The position numbers were made by a program, and so were the translations under genes. Below are positions 1-11,741 of a stretch of 64,000 nucleotides of DNA, one piece after another. Source of the stretch: Polyporus tsugae (Eukaryota; Basidiomycota; Agaricomycetes; Polyporales; Polyporaceae); contig JAHRBS010000008.1 in assembly GCA_024305745.1 (NCBI GenBank), forward strand, positions 2,108,001-2,172,000, given 5' to 3'. The first letter of the stretch is position 1, and each line of letters begins with the position of its first letter. The notes under the pieces were generated by a model that searched no databases, was not told the DNA's origin, and saw only the letters and a list, made by a program, of their open reading frames with translations.

Positions 1-3000
1 AGGGCAAGAGTACGCCTTATCCCCCCTTCTTTCTTCTCCCCTCTCCCCCACTCATCTCCCTTCCCTCCCCAGTAACCAGCCAGGTCAACGAACTCAACAT
101 CATCCGCCAATCCCTCTACGACCTCGAAACTCAGCACGGCAAGATTCGCCAGCAGTACGAGGAGGACGTCCGCCTTCTCCGCGCAGAGCTCGACCAGTTC
201 AAGCGTCGCGGCGCCCCAGAGCCCCTCGGCCTCGCCTCTCTCGGCCGTGATCGCGACCGCGATGCCCGCGAGAGAGACCGAGATCTGGCTCTCAACCGCG
301 ACCGCGACCTCAACCGTGATCGCGACCTCAGAGACCGTGACCCCCGCGATAGGGAACGCGATCGTGACCGCGACGTCGTCATGGCCAACTCCGGCCCCCG
401 CCCGGACGCCCTTGGACGCGAAGCCCTTGGTCTCGGTAGGCCACCTCTTCCCGGCGGGCCCCCTCCAGGTCCTCCTGGTGAGCCTCTCGGTCCCCTCGGT
501 CTTACTCCCCATGCCGGTCCCGTTGGTCTCGGTGTCGGTGCAGGTCCCGGCGGAGGTGGAGGCTATGGCGACCCTTACTATGGTCGTGACCGCGACCGTG
601 AGAGAGACCGCGACCGCGAGAGAGATAGGGACCGCAGTGTCATTGACCGCGACCGTGAGCAAAGGGACCGCGACCGTGACCGGGACAGGGACCGCGACGG
701 TCGTGACGTGAAGCGTATCAAGACCGAACGGGACCGGATGAAGCCTGATCGTACAGGTACGTTATCTGTTGGAACATCTTGCGTTTCCTCATTCTCATCC
801 ACGCCCTCCGCCCCTTCCTCATCCCTCGTTTGTCACTCCATCGTCTCCCCCCCCTTCTGCGTCTCTTTGTCCATCTTCTTCCCACGTCCTCGCACCCCCC
901 TTCCCTGCAACTCCGTTCGCGAATCCTTGCCCGTATGCCCCGCCCTCGCCTACCCTCCGCATCACGTCGGTTTCTGCCCTATTCGACGTTGGCTACGTCG
1001 CAGACGTCTTCTCACCCTCGATGGGCCCCCAGCCTCCACCATCCCACCTTCCACCTCACCATCATCATCAGTCGATTTCTCTCGGCCCAGCCGCTCCCCC
1101 ACAACCGGCATCCAACGGTGCTCCCCCAACGCCCTCTGGACCTCTACCCTCATCCGCCGCCCAGGCAACTCCCAAGCTTCCTCCCACACCTAGCGCTTCG
1201 ACCCCATACACGACTGGCCCGGGTGGACCGGGGCCGGGACCGGGCGCTCCAGGGCCAGGGCAGGAAGCCGCAAACGGGGTTATGGGTCAGTGCTTCTGGC
1301 TTTTGATTTTAAATCTCGTTTTTGCTAACTCCCCCGCGTTTTCATCCTATCACCGTGTCGTGCGCGACCTCGCACATCCATATACCCCATATTCGGTCAC
1401 GGCAGGGCCACAACCATACCCACCGACTCCTACGGCAACTTCCACGTCGGCCCAAGAGCCTCCAAACTCTATGGCCATTGCAACCCTTCCCCCTCCTCCT
1501 GGATCCTCCGTTGTGATTCCTCCTATGCCTGTGGACCTCAGCATGGATCCGCAGAGTGTGCCGCCTGAGTTGAAGAACGAGGGCGTTGATTGGTTCGCAA
1601 TCTTCAACCCTGCACCGTCTGGGCCGGAGGGACCGGGCGGGCAGTTGACGAGGAAGAGGAATTTGGACGTGCACCTGGTGCACACTTTGATGCACGAGAG
1701 GTGAGTCCGCGCCATTTGGCAATGATGCTGGTTTGCTAACTGGTCACACGCAGCGTGGTGTGTTGCGTTCGATTCTCAGCGGATGGCAAATATCTCGCCA
1801 CCGGTTGCAACCGAACAGCACAGATCTATGACACAAAAACTGGTCAGAAAACTTGGTACGTCTTCCTCTGATCTGGTTCACTTATCCACTCTAATATGCG
1901 TTATAGCGTGCTTGTCGATGAGGCCGCGAGCAAAACGGGGGACTTGTACATCCGGAGCGTGTGCTTTAGCCCAGATGGCAAGTATCTTGCCACAGGTGCG
2001 GAGGATAAGCAGATCCGGGTACGCCACGGTTTTCGCGAACGTGATCCGTGCACTTCTATATGCTAATGACCGCTTGTTATTCTGACAGATCTGGGACATT
2101 CAAAAGAAGCGGATCCGGACGGTCTTCGAAGGTCACCAGCAGGAGATCTACTCTCTCGACTTTTCGCGCGATGGCCGGCTCATCGTTTCGGGTTCGGGTG
2201 ACCGTACGGCGAGGATTTGGGATATGACCGACACGACAGGGCAATCGTGCAAAGTCCGTAAGTGTTATTTTCATTCCTTTGGCTTCGTCCCTTCTCGGAA
2301 TTATCAGTGACTGATAATACTGGCGTACAGTCAATATCCCCGAACCGGACAACGTTGATGCCGGAGTGACGTCCGTGTGTATCTCCCCTGATGGCCGACT
2401 CGTTGCCGCTGGCTCCCTCGACACCGTCGTTCGCATCTGGGATGTCCAAACCGGGCAACTGGTTGAGCGTCTCAAAGGCCATCGCGACTCCGTCTATTCT
2501 GTAGCATTCACCCCCGATGGCAAGGGGCTTGTCTCCGGATCCCTCGACAAGACGCTCAAGTACTGGGACGTCCGTCCGATCTTACGTGCGCGTGAGGGAG
2601 CTGGGTCGTCTGGTCCTGGTGCACCTCCTGGCTCGAGCGGGAAGAACGGTCCGGGTGGCAAGGGCGATGGTGGTGGAGAGAAGGGCAGTCAGTGCACGAT
2701 GAACTTCACCGGCCACAAGGACTACGTGCTTTCGGTTGCCGTGTCGCATGACGGCAAGTGGGTCGTTTCAGGATCGAAGGATCGGGGAGTTCAGTTTTGG
2801 GATGCGAACACGGCTGTCGCGCAGTGTATGCTGCAGGGACACAAGAACTCTGGTGAGTCTCATGTTTTGGTGTTTACGTGATTATATCCCCGAGTGGAAG
2901 ACGTTGCGGCGTTGAGCCAGTCAGTCTTTGTGTGTTCACTGGCTGATGCTATGTCTCGTAATGCCTGCAGTGATCTCAATCGATCTCAGTCCCGCGGGTA

Positions 3001-3122
3001 ATGTTCTTGCTACTGGCTCTGGCGACTGGCAAGCACGAATATGTATGTTCATACTCTTCGTTTGTCGTCTTATCATGATTGCTGACATCACGTCTCTTCC
3101 AGGGAGGTACGAGGCGCTCTGA
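1..3122 (+). CDS. TUP1: Tup1-type WD40 transcriptional corepressor, 5' end outside window
   Basis: Tup1 works with Ssn6/Cyc8 in the nucleus to silence promoters (known for the family). The window opens inside the gene, so the start codon is not visible. Exon pieces that obey GT-AG and keep phase are 1-9, 73-756, 1004-1285, 1406-1700, 1754-1855, 1907-2018, 2089-2257, 2331-2852, 2971-3042 and 3103-3122 (TGA). In order they give the end of the N-terminal coiled-coil tetramer domain ([17 protein letters not shown]), Arg-Asp/Arg-Glu repeats (about 245-370 and 583-715), a Pro/Gly-rich linker, then a WD40 propeller from 1754 with repeated [10 protein letters not shown] and IWD blocks, ending QARIWRYEAL. 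That short tail after the last blade is typical of Tup1. The 1286-1405 intron has no stop if read through; splicing is preferred because the read-through peptide is hydrophobic and out of character. No stops or frameshifts, so the gene looks functional. Confidence 0.95.
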
Positions 3123-4410
3123 ATCGTATTCGGACCGCACATCGAAGTCTCCTTCCCCGTCCTCGCTCTTGTATAATGTATCCTTGTCGCTAAGTTTGCA
3201 CGCTCTCGTCGCTGTTGTTCTACTGTCCCACCTCTCCATCGAACTCCTCCACATTATGAGATCAATCCAATCCGCTTGCGCTGGGTCTCCTGTGTTCCCT
3301 CCCTGCCATTCATGCCTTTACCTCCCGCTAGCTGTTAGTACTACACCGCCTGTCATCTGCCATCTTCTCTGTGCATATTACTATTTTCTTTACTCTTGAA
3401 TGTGTCTGTCATGTAGTGTGTGTTGTTGGTTGTCTGTGTATTGTCTTGGTGTCCCAATCAATTGTCAATCTTCCTCGATTGATTTTTTTACTGTAACCAT
3501 TTCGCAGGGGCTGGTTTAGTATACAAGGATGGTTGAAAAGTGGAGTTCTTTCCAGTGATCGTGTTGCACTCTAGATCTTCTGTTGTAAATTAGATGCTTC
3601 AAGACAGTCCCCCTCAAAGATAGTGTGATGTTACAGCTAGTCTCGGCGCTCTTGTTGTTTGGGCCAAAGAAAAATCAATTATCTAGTCTGCCACTAGCAA
3701 GCAATATCTCCTTAACATCTCTACTTTTTGCCTTGATTGTTTCTGAGTTTCACTTGGTTTTCATATCTGAATTGCCATCAGCAAAAGTGAAAAAATGTCT
3801 GCCAGGCTTGCAGACATTGCCTCCAGTGCTCATTGGCATGATTATAGGAGCCTGTCTGATTTCAGAGGTAGGAGGGCATCCCTGTGCAATCATCATACCC
3901 AGGGCCACATTGCATGTTCACACACTCTGGGATACGTATTGTATGATGATGTGCACTCACACAATGATGAATAATACTACCATATATTTAATATTTGTAA
4001 GAACACCAGTTTTCAGATAAGGAAGCATCAATAACTGTATAGTACCTGCGCGGTGACTAGTATGGCTAGGGAATGGCAGGGGTCAACCCCTGGGTTTCAC
4101 AGAGTGACCCTTGGCCCAAACCCATAAAAAACCTGTACCCTTGACCCAAGGATCACAGCGGATCACGGGCGCTGGCACCAGGCCTCAGGGCTCTCGGAGG
4201 TATGGGTTTTCTGCGAGTGTACTGCAGGTGGAAAAAGATGCAGGTGTATGCAATCGTCATCAGGCATGATTTTATAGAGCTTCTATCACTACAGACCAAT
4301 ACACAAGGACATGTCAACTACCATCAACCTTGAATAGAATGTGTTGTGGATACTAAGCAACACGCTGATCTCTTGAAACATAGACTCGACACATTGGACT
4401 CTATCAGTTT
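3123..4410. other. 3' flank of TUP1 and gene-free sequence
   Basis: No open frame here looks like protein. The first few hundred bases are T-rich and probably hold the TUP1 3' UTR and terminator. At 4075-4160 there is a cluster of short direct and inverted GGGTCAA / TTGACCC words, which may be the remains of a promoter or an LTR. I see no terminal repeats or RNA gene. Confidence 0.5.
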
Positions 4411-5949
4411 TGACACATGCCTTTCAGACTATGAAACAGCCCAAGCATCTTTCAGCAAGTTATGCAGACCATCCTCGCCCCTTATCTGTGGATCTTTGCA
4501 CTCATTTACATCAACAATATTGTCGTTTACTCAAAAGACTTCAACAAACATGCACAGCACTTGAATGCCATCCTTGGAGCCATCACCGACGCGGGTATCA
4601 CATTATCACCAACTAAGTGCCACTTCGGCTACCACTTACTCATGCTCCTAGGACAGAAGGTCTCCCATTTAGGACTGTCCATGAACAAGGACAAAGTAAA
4701 CACAATCGCTCAATTGGCACCTCCGAGGAACATCAACAAGCTGTCCACATTTCTAGGAATGATGGTTTACTTCTCCACGTACATTCCCTTCTATACTTGG
4801 ATAGCAGCGCCACTCTTCGCCCTGCTCAAGAAAGGTAAGGACTGGGACTGGGAGTCCGTGCATCAAGAAGCCTTTGAACTCTGCAAGCAAGTGCTTATGC
4901 AGGCCCCTGTTCATGCTCACACCATACCTGGGAACCTGTACTGACTCTATTCTGATGCATGTGACTACGGACTCGCCACAATCCTGCAGCAGGTTCAACC
5001 TATCAAGATTCGCAACCTCTGGGGGACCAAGGTTCACTCACATCTGGAGAAAGTGTACCGTGCAGGTGAATCCATCCCAAGACTAGTTGTGCAAGCTGAC
5101 AAAAGCATCAATGATGTACCCCAACCTGGCGAATGAGCTGAGAATTTCGAAGATATGGAGGTCCATATTGAGCATGTGGTTGCCTATTGGTCCGGCATCC
5201 TGAAGACGGCTGAACGGAACTGCTCCCCGACAGAGCGTGAAGCTCTGGCACTCTGAGAAGGACTTATCAAGTTCCAGCCTTACATCAAAGGCAAGAAAAT
5301 CCTCACTATTACAGATCACACCACACTGACTTGGAGCCGCACCTTTCAGAATATAAACCGTCAATTGCAAATCTGGGGTACCACATTCACAGCCTACCCC
5401 AATCTGAAGATCGTGCACCATGTGAGGAGAGTCCATTCGAATGTCGACCCCATCTCCTGACTCAGACAATGCATTCCGTATCAGGACAGTCCGGCCTCGC
5501 CTGAAGGTGTGGTGCTCACCATTGGTGATCAATCGGAGGATCCCCTCAAGAACACATTCGAGGAACTCGGCCTGAAGTTCGAGGAACACCTTCTCAAGCT
5601 TGCGAAGACAGACACATCGGACCTAGAGGGTGGAAACCAACTAGAGAGTATCATTGAGACAGCACAGGATGTCCCTTTTGATGCCAAAGTAAGTCTTGCA
5701 TATACAGTGGCTGCCACATCTTCTCTCATTGTTGGACTCTCACAGGACGAGCTCGCTCACTGGTGCAAGGCCTATCAATGAGACCCGCACTTCCAGCAGG
5801 TGCTCAAGATGCTCAAGAGCGAGAACAAAGAAGAGGTGTCCGATTTCCCTCAATACTACCTCAGAGAGGATGTACTCGTCTACTTTGAGGACTGGAACAC
5901 AGCTAGTCGCCTCTGCATACTAGAAGAATTGCAGACAGAACTGATTAAG
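4411..5949 (+). pseudogene. Gypsy J/E, first half: RT end, RNase H and pre-integrase spacer (decayed)
   Basis: One reading frame runs through the segment but is cut by TGA codons. It starts inside the RT at the NSPSIFQQVM block, followed by YINNIVVYS, where the catalytic YxDD has become YINN. Next come the RT thumb, RNase H (LYSDACDYG, ITDHTTL) and a linker ending LQTELIKET just before 5950. In intact Ty3 elements the next block is the integrase zinc finger. Here it is missing, but a matching block begins on the minus strand at 20153, so this half and the minus-strand integrase at 16910-20153 look like one element separated by an inversion. The 5' part (LTR, gag, protease, RT fingers) is absent. 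The lost RT aspartates and the TGA stops make it inactive. Confidence 0.85.
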
Positions 5950-5960
5950 GAGACCCTCGT
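5940..5960. other. Left breakpoint of a 14.2-kb inversion
   Basis: Gypsy J/E coding sequence stops at about 5949 and element A gag leader begins at about 5950 (CCCTCGTCTTGG, present inside copies A4 and A5). ACCC/CCC is shared by both sequences at the join. The partner breakpoint is at 20153/20154. Confidence 0.75.
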
Positions 5961-6221
5961 CTTGGAGGACTAACCCTCCAGACCGCTGCCGAGCTCGTTA
6001 GACAATGGCTCGCATCCCGCACCTCCAATTCCCCCATCGCTTCGACCTCAGCACTACCCAAGGTTGAAGCAGAACCCGAGCAAGAGGACTCAAACCCTGC
6101 AGTTGAGGAGGAACCCAAACAAGAAACTGTAGTTCTCAACACCCCGACACCTCCATCCTCACCACCCTCATTGTCCTCTTCCTCTTCGCCCTCATTGCGA
6201 GCACTGTCACCCACTTCCACC

Positions 6222-7058
6222 ATGGCCACACCCACCCCCTTTGATATCTCCAAACTCCTCTCCCAAGTTGCCCCTTGCGAGTACGATGGAAAACTCGCGC
6301 AGGAAGGGCTCCGCTTTGAAGCCAATGCCTGCATCTACTACGATCTTCTCGAAGCGCAAGGTGTCGCGCACGAGATCCGCTGGATCACGATCCTCAACAA
6401 GTTGACCAGTGGCACTGCTGAGTGGGCCAGCCCATACATCGTCACGGTGGCCAGCGGCAATGTTGCATGGTCGGACTTTGCGGCCTTTGAAGGGTCGTTC
6501 AAGGCGCACTTCTGTGCTGCGAACGACAAGGAAGCGGCCGTTGCAGAACTCACCAAACTCTGCAAGGCTTCGTATCGGCTTGGCACTGTCAAGGACTATA
6601 CCGGTCAGTTCAATGCCATCGCTGCTCGCACCAGGTTCGGTGATGCAGACAAGCACAAACAGTACCGCACAGCACTCCCTTACAAGATCAAGAACACCTT
6701 TGCGACCACAGCACACGACATCTCGGACCTCGCCAAGATCCAGAAAGTCGCGCTGCAGATGGACAAGCAACTTGCCGTGCGCGAGGAGGAACGGCTGAAG
6801 CAATTTGGATGGAAGAAGAAGGGCGAAAAGGCGGCCGCCTCCGGTTCGGGCAAGAAGAAGTTCGACGGAGAGTGCTGGAACTGCAGTGAGAAAGGACATC
6901 CCATGTGGCACTGCCCAAAGCCCAAAGTTGAGGGCCAATGGGCTGCCTCTTCTTCCTCATCCAGTACCAATGAGCTCACGACGCTCAAGGCCCAGCTCAA
7001 GGCAATGGAGGAGAAGATCGCCACCCTTACGGTGGTTGATAAGAAAGAGGGTTTTTGA
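6222..7058 (+). CDS. Element A1 Gag (capsid-nucleocapsid)
   Basis: Gag forms the cytoplasmic particle that packages element RNA. The start is the ATG at 6222 in a good context (CACCATGG) and opens MATPTPFDISKLL. The same frame is open upstream to 5952, encoding a Ser/Pro/Glu-rich stretch, so a longer Gag is possible. The capsid-like alpha-helical part covers about residues 10-200. A CCHC zinc knuckle (CWNCSEKGHPMWHC) lies near residue 215 and a short coiled coil (LKAQLKAMEEKIATL) near the end. About 278 residues, uninterrupted. It ends at TGA 7056-7058, directly after the slippery heptamer that leads into pol in the -1 frame. Confidence 0.85.
   Translation: MATPTPFDISKLLSQVAPCEYDGKLAQEGLRFEANACIYYDLLEAQGVAHEIRWITILNKLTSGTAEWASPYIVTVASGNVAWSDFAAFEGSFKAHFCAANDKEAAVAELTKLCKASYRLGTVKDYTGQFNAIAARTRFGDADKHKQYRTALPYKIKNTFATTAHDISDLAKIQKVALQMDKQLAVREEERLKQFGWKKKGEKAAASGSGKKKFDGECWNCSEKGHPMWHCPKPKVEGQWAASSSSSSTNELTTLKAQLKAMEEKIATLTVVDKKEGF
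7049..7055 (+). promoter_or_regulatory. Probable -1 ribosomal frameshift heptamer GGGTTTT (A1)
   Basis: The heptamer reads G GGT TTT in the Gag frame and is followed at once by the Gag TGA. A -1 slip gives GGG TTT TTG ATT AGA, exactly the frame that encodes protease and RT. Copies A4 (47418-47424) and A5 (54634-54640) keep it unchanged. Confidence 0.7.
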
Positions 7059-10000
7059 TTAGAACCGCATTGGATGCTGCATGTGCTGGTTCTTGTAGTA
7101 ATAGTCGATTTTCTGTACTGGGTTTGTCGTTTGTATATGAAGTAAATCATGATGGTCAACACTTTCATATACTGGTACAGTTAATTGGCAAGCAGCAACA
7201 TGAGGACATTGTAGCTATGGTAGATAGCGGTGCTACTACTAAGTTCCTACATAGACGATTTGTAGAGCAAAATAGGGTTATGATGAGGAAGTTGGCAAGG
7301 CCAATTCCTCCGTACAACATCGACGGTTCAGAGAACTGTGATGGTACGATCACAGAGGTTGCCATGTTGGACATGGCAATCGGAGACCACAGGGAGAAGG
7401 TGGTCTTTGTAGTGACAGATATAGGAGAAGAGGATGTCATCATCGGCCTGGACTGGCTACGTGAGCACAACCCTGAAATAGACTGGGAACGCGGCTCGCT
7501 GCGCCTGTCAAGATGTCCAGAGACATGCCCGGCTAACCAGAGAACCTCTGAACCTGTCGAGACCAAAGCGCGTGATATGGAGGTACGGCTTATGGTGCGC
7601 CGCAGTCCTTGACGGACAAAGAAGGTTAGGAAGGTTGGAAGGGTATGTGTGGCCGTGATGACTGAGGAGAAGGAGGAGGATAGGCCCTGGCCACCAGGAT
7701 TCCTGCCACGGTGGGATGGAACTGAGACATCTCTTCTCAATGCATGGGAGGATGGATGACGCCTTTATGGTGCTCCGCAACTGTTTGCTTCAGTGACATA
7801 CACATATTCGCAGCAACTCGCTGAGCAAGAGTACCAGAAGAAGGTAGTCCGCCCTGTCGAGGAGATCGTACCCAAGCCCTATCACAAATACTTGCATGTG
7901 TTCTCGAAAGAGGCGTCCAAATGTTTGCCAGAACATGGACCCTATGACCATGCGATAGAGCTCGTGCCTGATGCAAAGATGTTCCATTCCTGTGTGTACC
8001 CCCTATTGCCCAGCAAACAAGGAGAGCTTGACAAGTTCCTCGCTGAGAACTTGGCCAAAGGCTATATTCAAGAGTCAAAGTCGCCAATATCGTCACCATT
8101 CTTCTTTGTCAAGAAGAAGGATGGTAGCCTACGTCCAGTCCAGGACTATCGGTGACTCAACGAGATCACCATTAAGAACCGTTACCCACTACCGTTGGTA
8201 TCGGATCTGATGGATCGACTCAAGAAGGCCAAGTACTTCACAAAGCTTGATATTTGTTGGGGGTATAACAATGTGAGAGCTAAGACCAATGATGAATGGA
8301 AGGCTGCCTTTGTGACCAATTGGGGGCTGTTCAAGCCGAACATTATGTTCTTTGGGTTAGCCAATTCACCCAGCACATTCTCTGCGCTCATGAATGACAT
8401 CTTCAAGGACCTCATCATACTCAGCAAAGTCACTATCTACCTCGATGACATCCTCATATTCACCGACAGTCTCACGTGAGGTCCTGACACATCTTAAGGA
8501 GAATGACCTGTTCTGCAAGTCAGAGAAGTGCGAATTCGAACAGCCCAAGGTGGAATATCTCAGTGTACTCATCTCGGAGAACTGCATAGAGATGGACCCA
8601 GTGAAGGTGAAGGGTATCGCAGATTGGCCTGTCCCTCAGAATGCCACAGAAGTACAGAAGTTCCACAGTTTTGCAAACTTCTATTGGTGGTTCATAAAGG
8701 ACTTTAGTGCCATCTGCAAACCCTTGGATCACCTCACAGGCAATGTGCCATGGCAATGGGGAGACAAAGAGCAGTCTGCCTTTGACGAGCTCAAGTGTTG
8801 CTTCACCAGAAGCCCTGTCCTGATGATCTATGATCCAGACTGCAACACCTGCATTGAAGTCGACACATCTGACTTTGCTACAGGTGCGGTTCTGTCCCAG
8901 GAGGGGGAAGACGGCAAATGGCACCCCATTGCTTGTCACTCCGAGTTGATGAATGACGCTGAACACAACTACGAGATCTACAACAAAGAGATGCTCGCCA
9001 TCATTTGTGCCCTGCAGGCTTGGTGTCACTATTTTGAGCTCCCTAGTGTGTTCGAGATCCAGTCGGACCACAAGAACCTCAAGTATTGGTGCACAGCACA
9101 GAACCTCACACCGAGGCAGGCACAATGGGCTCTCTATCTGTCATGATTCGACTTTGTCATCTCACACAAGCCTGGGACATCTAATGGTAGGGCCGATGCA
9201 CTGTCGAGATAGCCCAACCACCAGCACGAGGATGCAGATGACAATCTCGATCGAGTCTTGTTGTAGCCAGACCGTTTCTGGGTATTGGCAGCCAAGAGAG
9301 GGCACCTATCGGTGGTTCCAGAGAAGGCACTGCTTCAATGCATCCGCGAGTGTGGAGAGCGCGAGCAGGAGGTCGTGGAGGCACTCAGTAAACTGGACAA
9401 ACTTGGACCAGCGCGTCTTCAGAATGACTTGGTGGACTGGAACAGTGAGCAAGGCCTGCTACTGTACCGAGGCAAAGTCTATGTCCCCAAGGACGACGCG
9501 CTGCGTGCTGAGATTGTACGCATCCACCACAACGTCCTGCCTGCTGGACACCCTGGGCAGTCAAAGACGTTGGAATTGGTCACACAAAACTACTGGTGGC
9601 CGGGCATAGCAAAGTTCATTAAGGATTACGTTGAGACCTGCGACACCTGTCGCCGTGGCAAGGGTTTGCATACCAAACCGCACGGTCCTCTTCAACCAAA
9701 CAAAATCCCTGATGGCCCGGGCCAGATTGTGACGTGCGACTTCATCACTGGACTCCCAGAGGTGGACGGATACAACACGCTTCAGCTCATCGCTGATTGG
9801 CATGGAAAGATGATACATCTTATTCCTTGCACCGAGGAGATTGACGCAGAAGGAGCTGCTGACAACGTCATCCGAGAACATTTTCATCTTCATGGGCTGC
9901 CACGGAAGATCATCTCTGATCGTGGGCCCCAGTTCTCAAGCAAGCTCTTCCACGCTGTACTCAAGGGACTCGGCATAGAAAGTGCAATGTCCACAGCCTA

Positions 10001-10799
10001 CCACCTGCAGACAGATGGGCAATCAGAACGATGGAACCAGGAGATAGAGGTGTACCTTCGTATGTTCTGCTCGCGGCACCGCGATGACTGGGTCAAGTGG
10101 CTGCTGATTGCAGAGTTTGCCTTTAACTTGCACCAGCACTCGTCAATGGGTTATTTGCTGTTCTACCTCATGTACAGCTACGAACCCCAGTTCCACATTC
10201 CGATGTTGCCCACAGCAGTGCCTGCAGCTGATGAATGCTGGGAGGAGTTGCGACAGGCGCGAGAGGATGCAACTGTGGCCTTGACTCTGCCAGCAGAATG
10301 GATGAAGGAGTACTATGGACAGTATGTCTGTGACACTCCAGAGTTCAAGGAAGGCCAGAAGGTGTGGCTCGACACGAGGAACTTCTGTGTTCCTGGAGTC
10401 TCTCGGAAACTGGTGGATCAGTACGCTGGCCTGTATCCGGTTGTATGCAAGGTGGGCAATCTGGCTTACAAGCTCAGACTCCCCAAGGACCTTGTAATCT
10501 ACCCAGTATTCCACGTTTCTCTCCTGCTTCCGCACAAGGAGAGTCGACTCCCCGGTCATCACCCGGCAGAGTCAGCGGCAATTGAGGTGGAGGGGGAGGA
10601 AGAGTACAAAGTGGAGGAAGTGTTGGAGTTGCAGCAGTATGGGCGGTGGAAGAAACTGCAGTACCTCGTACACTGGAAGGGTTGGGGCCCTGAACACGAC
10701 AGCTGGGAGGATGCAGTGGACCTTACAAATGCGCCGCAACTTGTGCAGAAATTCCATTCAATGCACGCAGAGGCGCCTGGTCCTCTCAAGAAGACTTAG
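7055..10799 (+). pseudogene. Element A1 Pol: protease, RT, RNase H, integrase, chromodomain (decayed)
   Basis: Domains in order: aspartic protease (AMVDSGATTKF, about 7218), then YDHAIEL, RT with FFFVKKKDGSL and the catalytic YLDD (about 8440), RNase H with D/E/D in EVDTSDFATG, YNKEMLAI and QSDHKNL, integrase HHCC finger (HH...CDTCRRG, 9525-9660), catalytic core (TCDFITG, ISDRGPQFSS), and a C-terminal chromodomain (YKVEEVLELQQYG...WEDAVDL, 10600-10780). The chromodomain marks a chromovirus that targets heterochromatin. In-frame stops include TGA at 7610, 7758 and 8154, a frame break after IFTDSLT near 8478, and stops near 9144, 9210 and 9264. From 9285 to 10799 the frame is open. The frame break is shared with A4 and A5. 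Confidence 0.9.
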
Positions 10800-10818
10800 T
10801 CGTGAAGGCACGACCCTT

Positions 10819-10828
10819 AGGAGGGGGG
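10819..10828 (+). other. Polypurine tract of A1
   Basis: AGGAGGGGGG lies three bases before the 3' LTR. It is the usual plus-strand primer site and confirms orientation. Confidence 0.8.
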
Positions 10829-10831
10829 TAT

Positions 10832-11275
10832 TGTCATGAACATTCCATTTGGCACCTGCTACCAGCGCCTTAGTTTCCTTTTTCGGATGATCTACTTCTC
10901 ACGTCGTACTTATTGTTCTCTGTTGCATTGTATCTCGTCCTTTGTTCCTCAGCACAATAGCTCCTTATTGTCCGTCGTCGCTATTGTTCTGTTTCTATTG
11001 TTCACCCATGTCCATAGTTACCTATTGTCCCTGGGTTCTCATTGTCCTCTATACATATATAAGGACCTGTACTTCGCTGCCTGGAGACCTCAGTTTCGAC
11101 CTCTTGTCTCTAGGTAAGCCTCGCTGTATTTCCCTCATTAGTTACCTCACTCAATACATCTTGTCTCCAGCCCTGACCATTGAGCCTTGCTCCGCTCTCG
11201 CTGCATAAGTGCTCGTCAATACCCTTGCTCGTCTTGCAAGTCTCCCTGGTCCTTACTCGATGGCCAGTCGTAACA
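10832..11275 (+). repeat. 3' LTR of element A1
   Basis: 444 bp with TG...CA ends (TGTCATGAAC to CAGTCGTAACA). It contains a TATA-like core (ATATATAAGG, about 11053) followed by a GGACCTGTACTT transcription start-like stretch. It resembles the LTRs at 14220, 43045, 49294 and 52319. Confidence 0.9.
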
Positions 11276-11741
11276 ACTAACAGAGCGAGTTCCACCTGCA
11301 GTAAGTGTACAACCTAATTCTTTGCTGTGTACATTCTGAATATGCATGTATAGGCCTCACCCATGAAGGAGTATATATACCTTCTTCTAATCTATTATCA
11401 CATTGGGACAGAGGGTCACCGAACCTTCTCCTGATGAGCCCCAAATATTATGGGGAACCCATCTTTGGTGAATAAAGCCATACTTATGCATATTAATATC
11501 ATCTCACCATTACAATCCTGGGCCCCTCTCCAATAAAGGAGAGATTGCTTCTTGTTTTTTAACATCCTGGTGGGGCAGGGGTTTATTGGGCACCCTCATG
11601 GCAAGCACCGAGCTCCTTGTGGGCCGAGATATGGGCACCTGCTTGACAAGTTTCCACCTATTTATGTGCAATATATCATCACACACTTTCTGAACAAATG
11701 TTCATTGATACTATAAATGCAGTGATAAACTTTATATTTCA
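11276..11741. other. AT-rich gene-free sequence
   Basis: I see no coding frame, terminal repeat or RNA gene here. A TATATATA stretch occurs near 11372. It probably belongs to the flank of the Helitron-type fragment that follows. Confidence 0.4.

Larger units (their letters stand above)
5950..11275 (+). mobile_element. Ty3/gypsy chromovirus A, copy A1, 3' part (gag-pol-3' LTR)
   Basis: This holds everything downstream of the gag leader: Gag, the slippery site, protease-RT-RNase H-integrase-chromodomain, a polypurine tract and the 3' LTR. The 5' LTR and leader are missing from this end; a segment ending at the equivalent position lies inverted at 20154-21474. Relative to A4 and A5, gag differs by scattered substitutions, so A1 is an older or separate lineage. 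Pol has several nonsense codons and cannot be translated as it stands. Confidence 0.9.

Noticed and set aside
578..802. Long Arg/Ser-rich minus-strand frame
   Set aside because: It is the antisense of the Arg-Asp codon repeats of TUP1 and has no support of its own.
4075..4160. GGGTCAA/TTGACCC cluster as a hormone-type or other binding site
   Set aside because: No gene nearby that it could serve and no second copy; left as unexplained.
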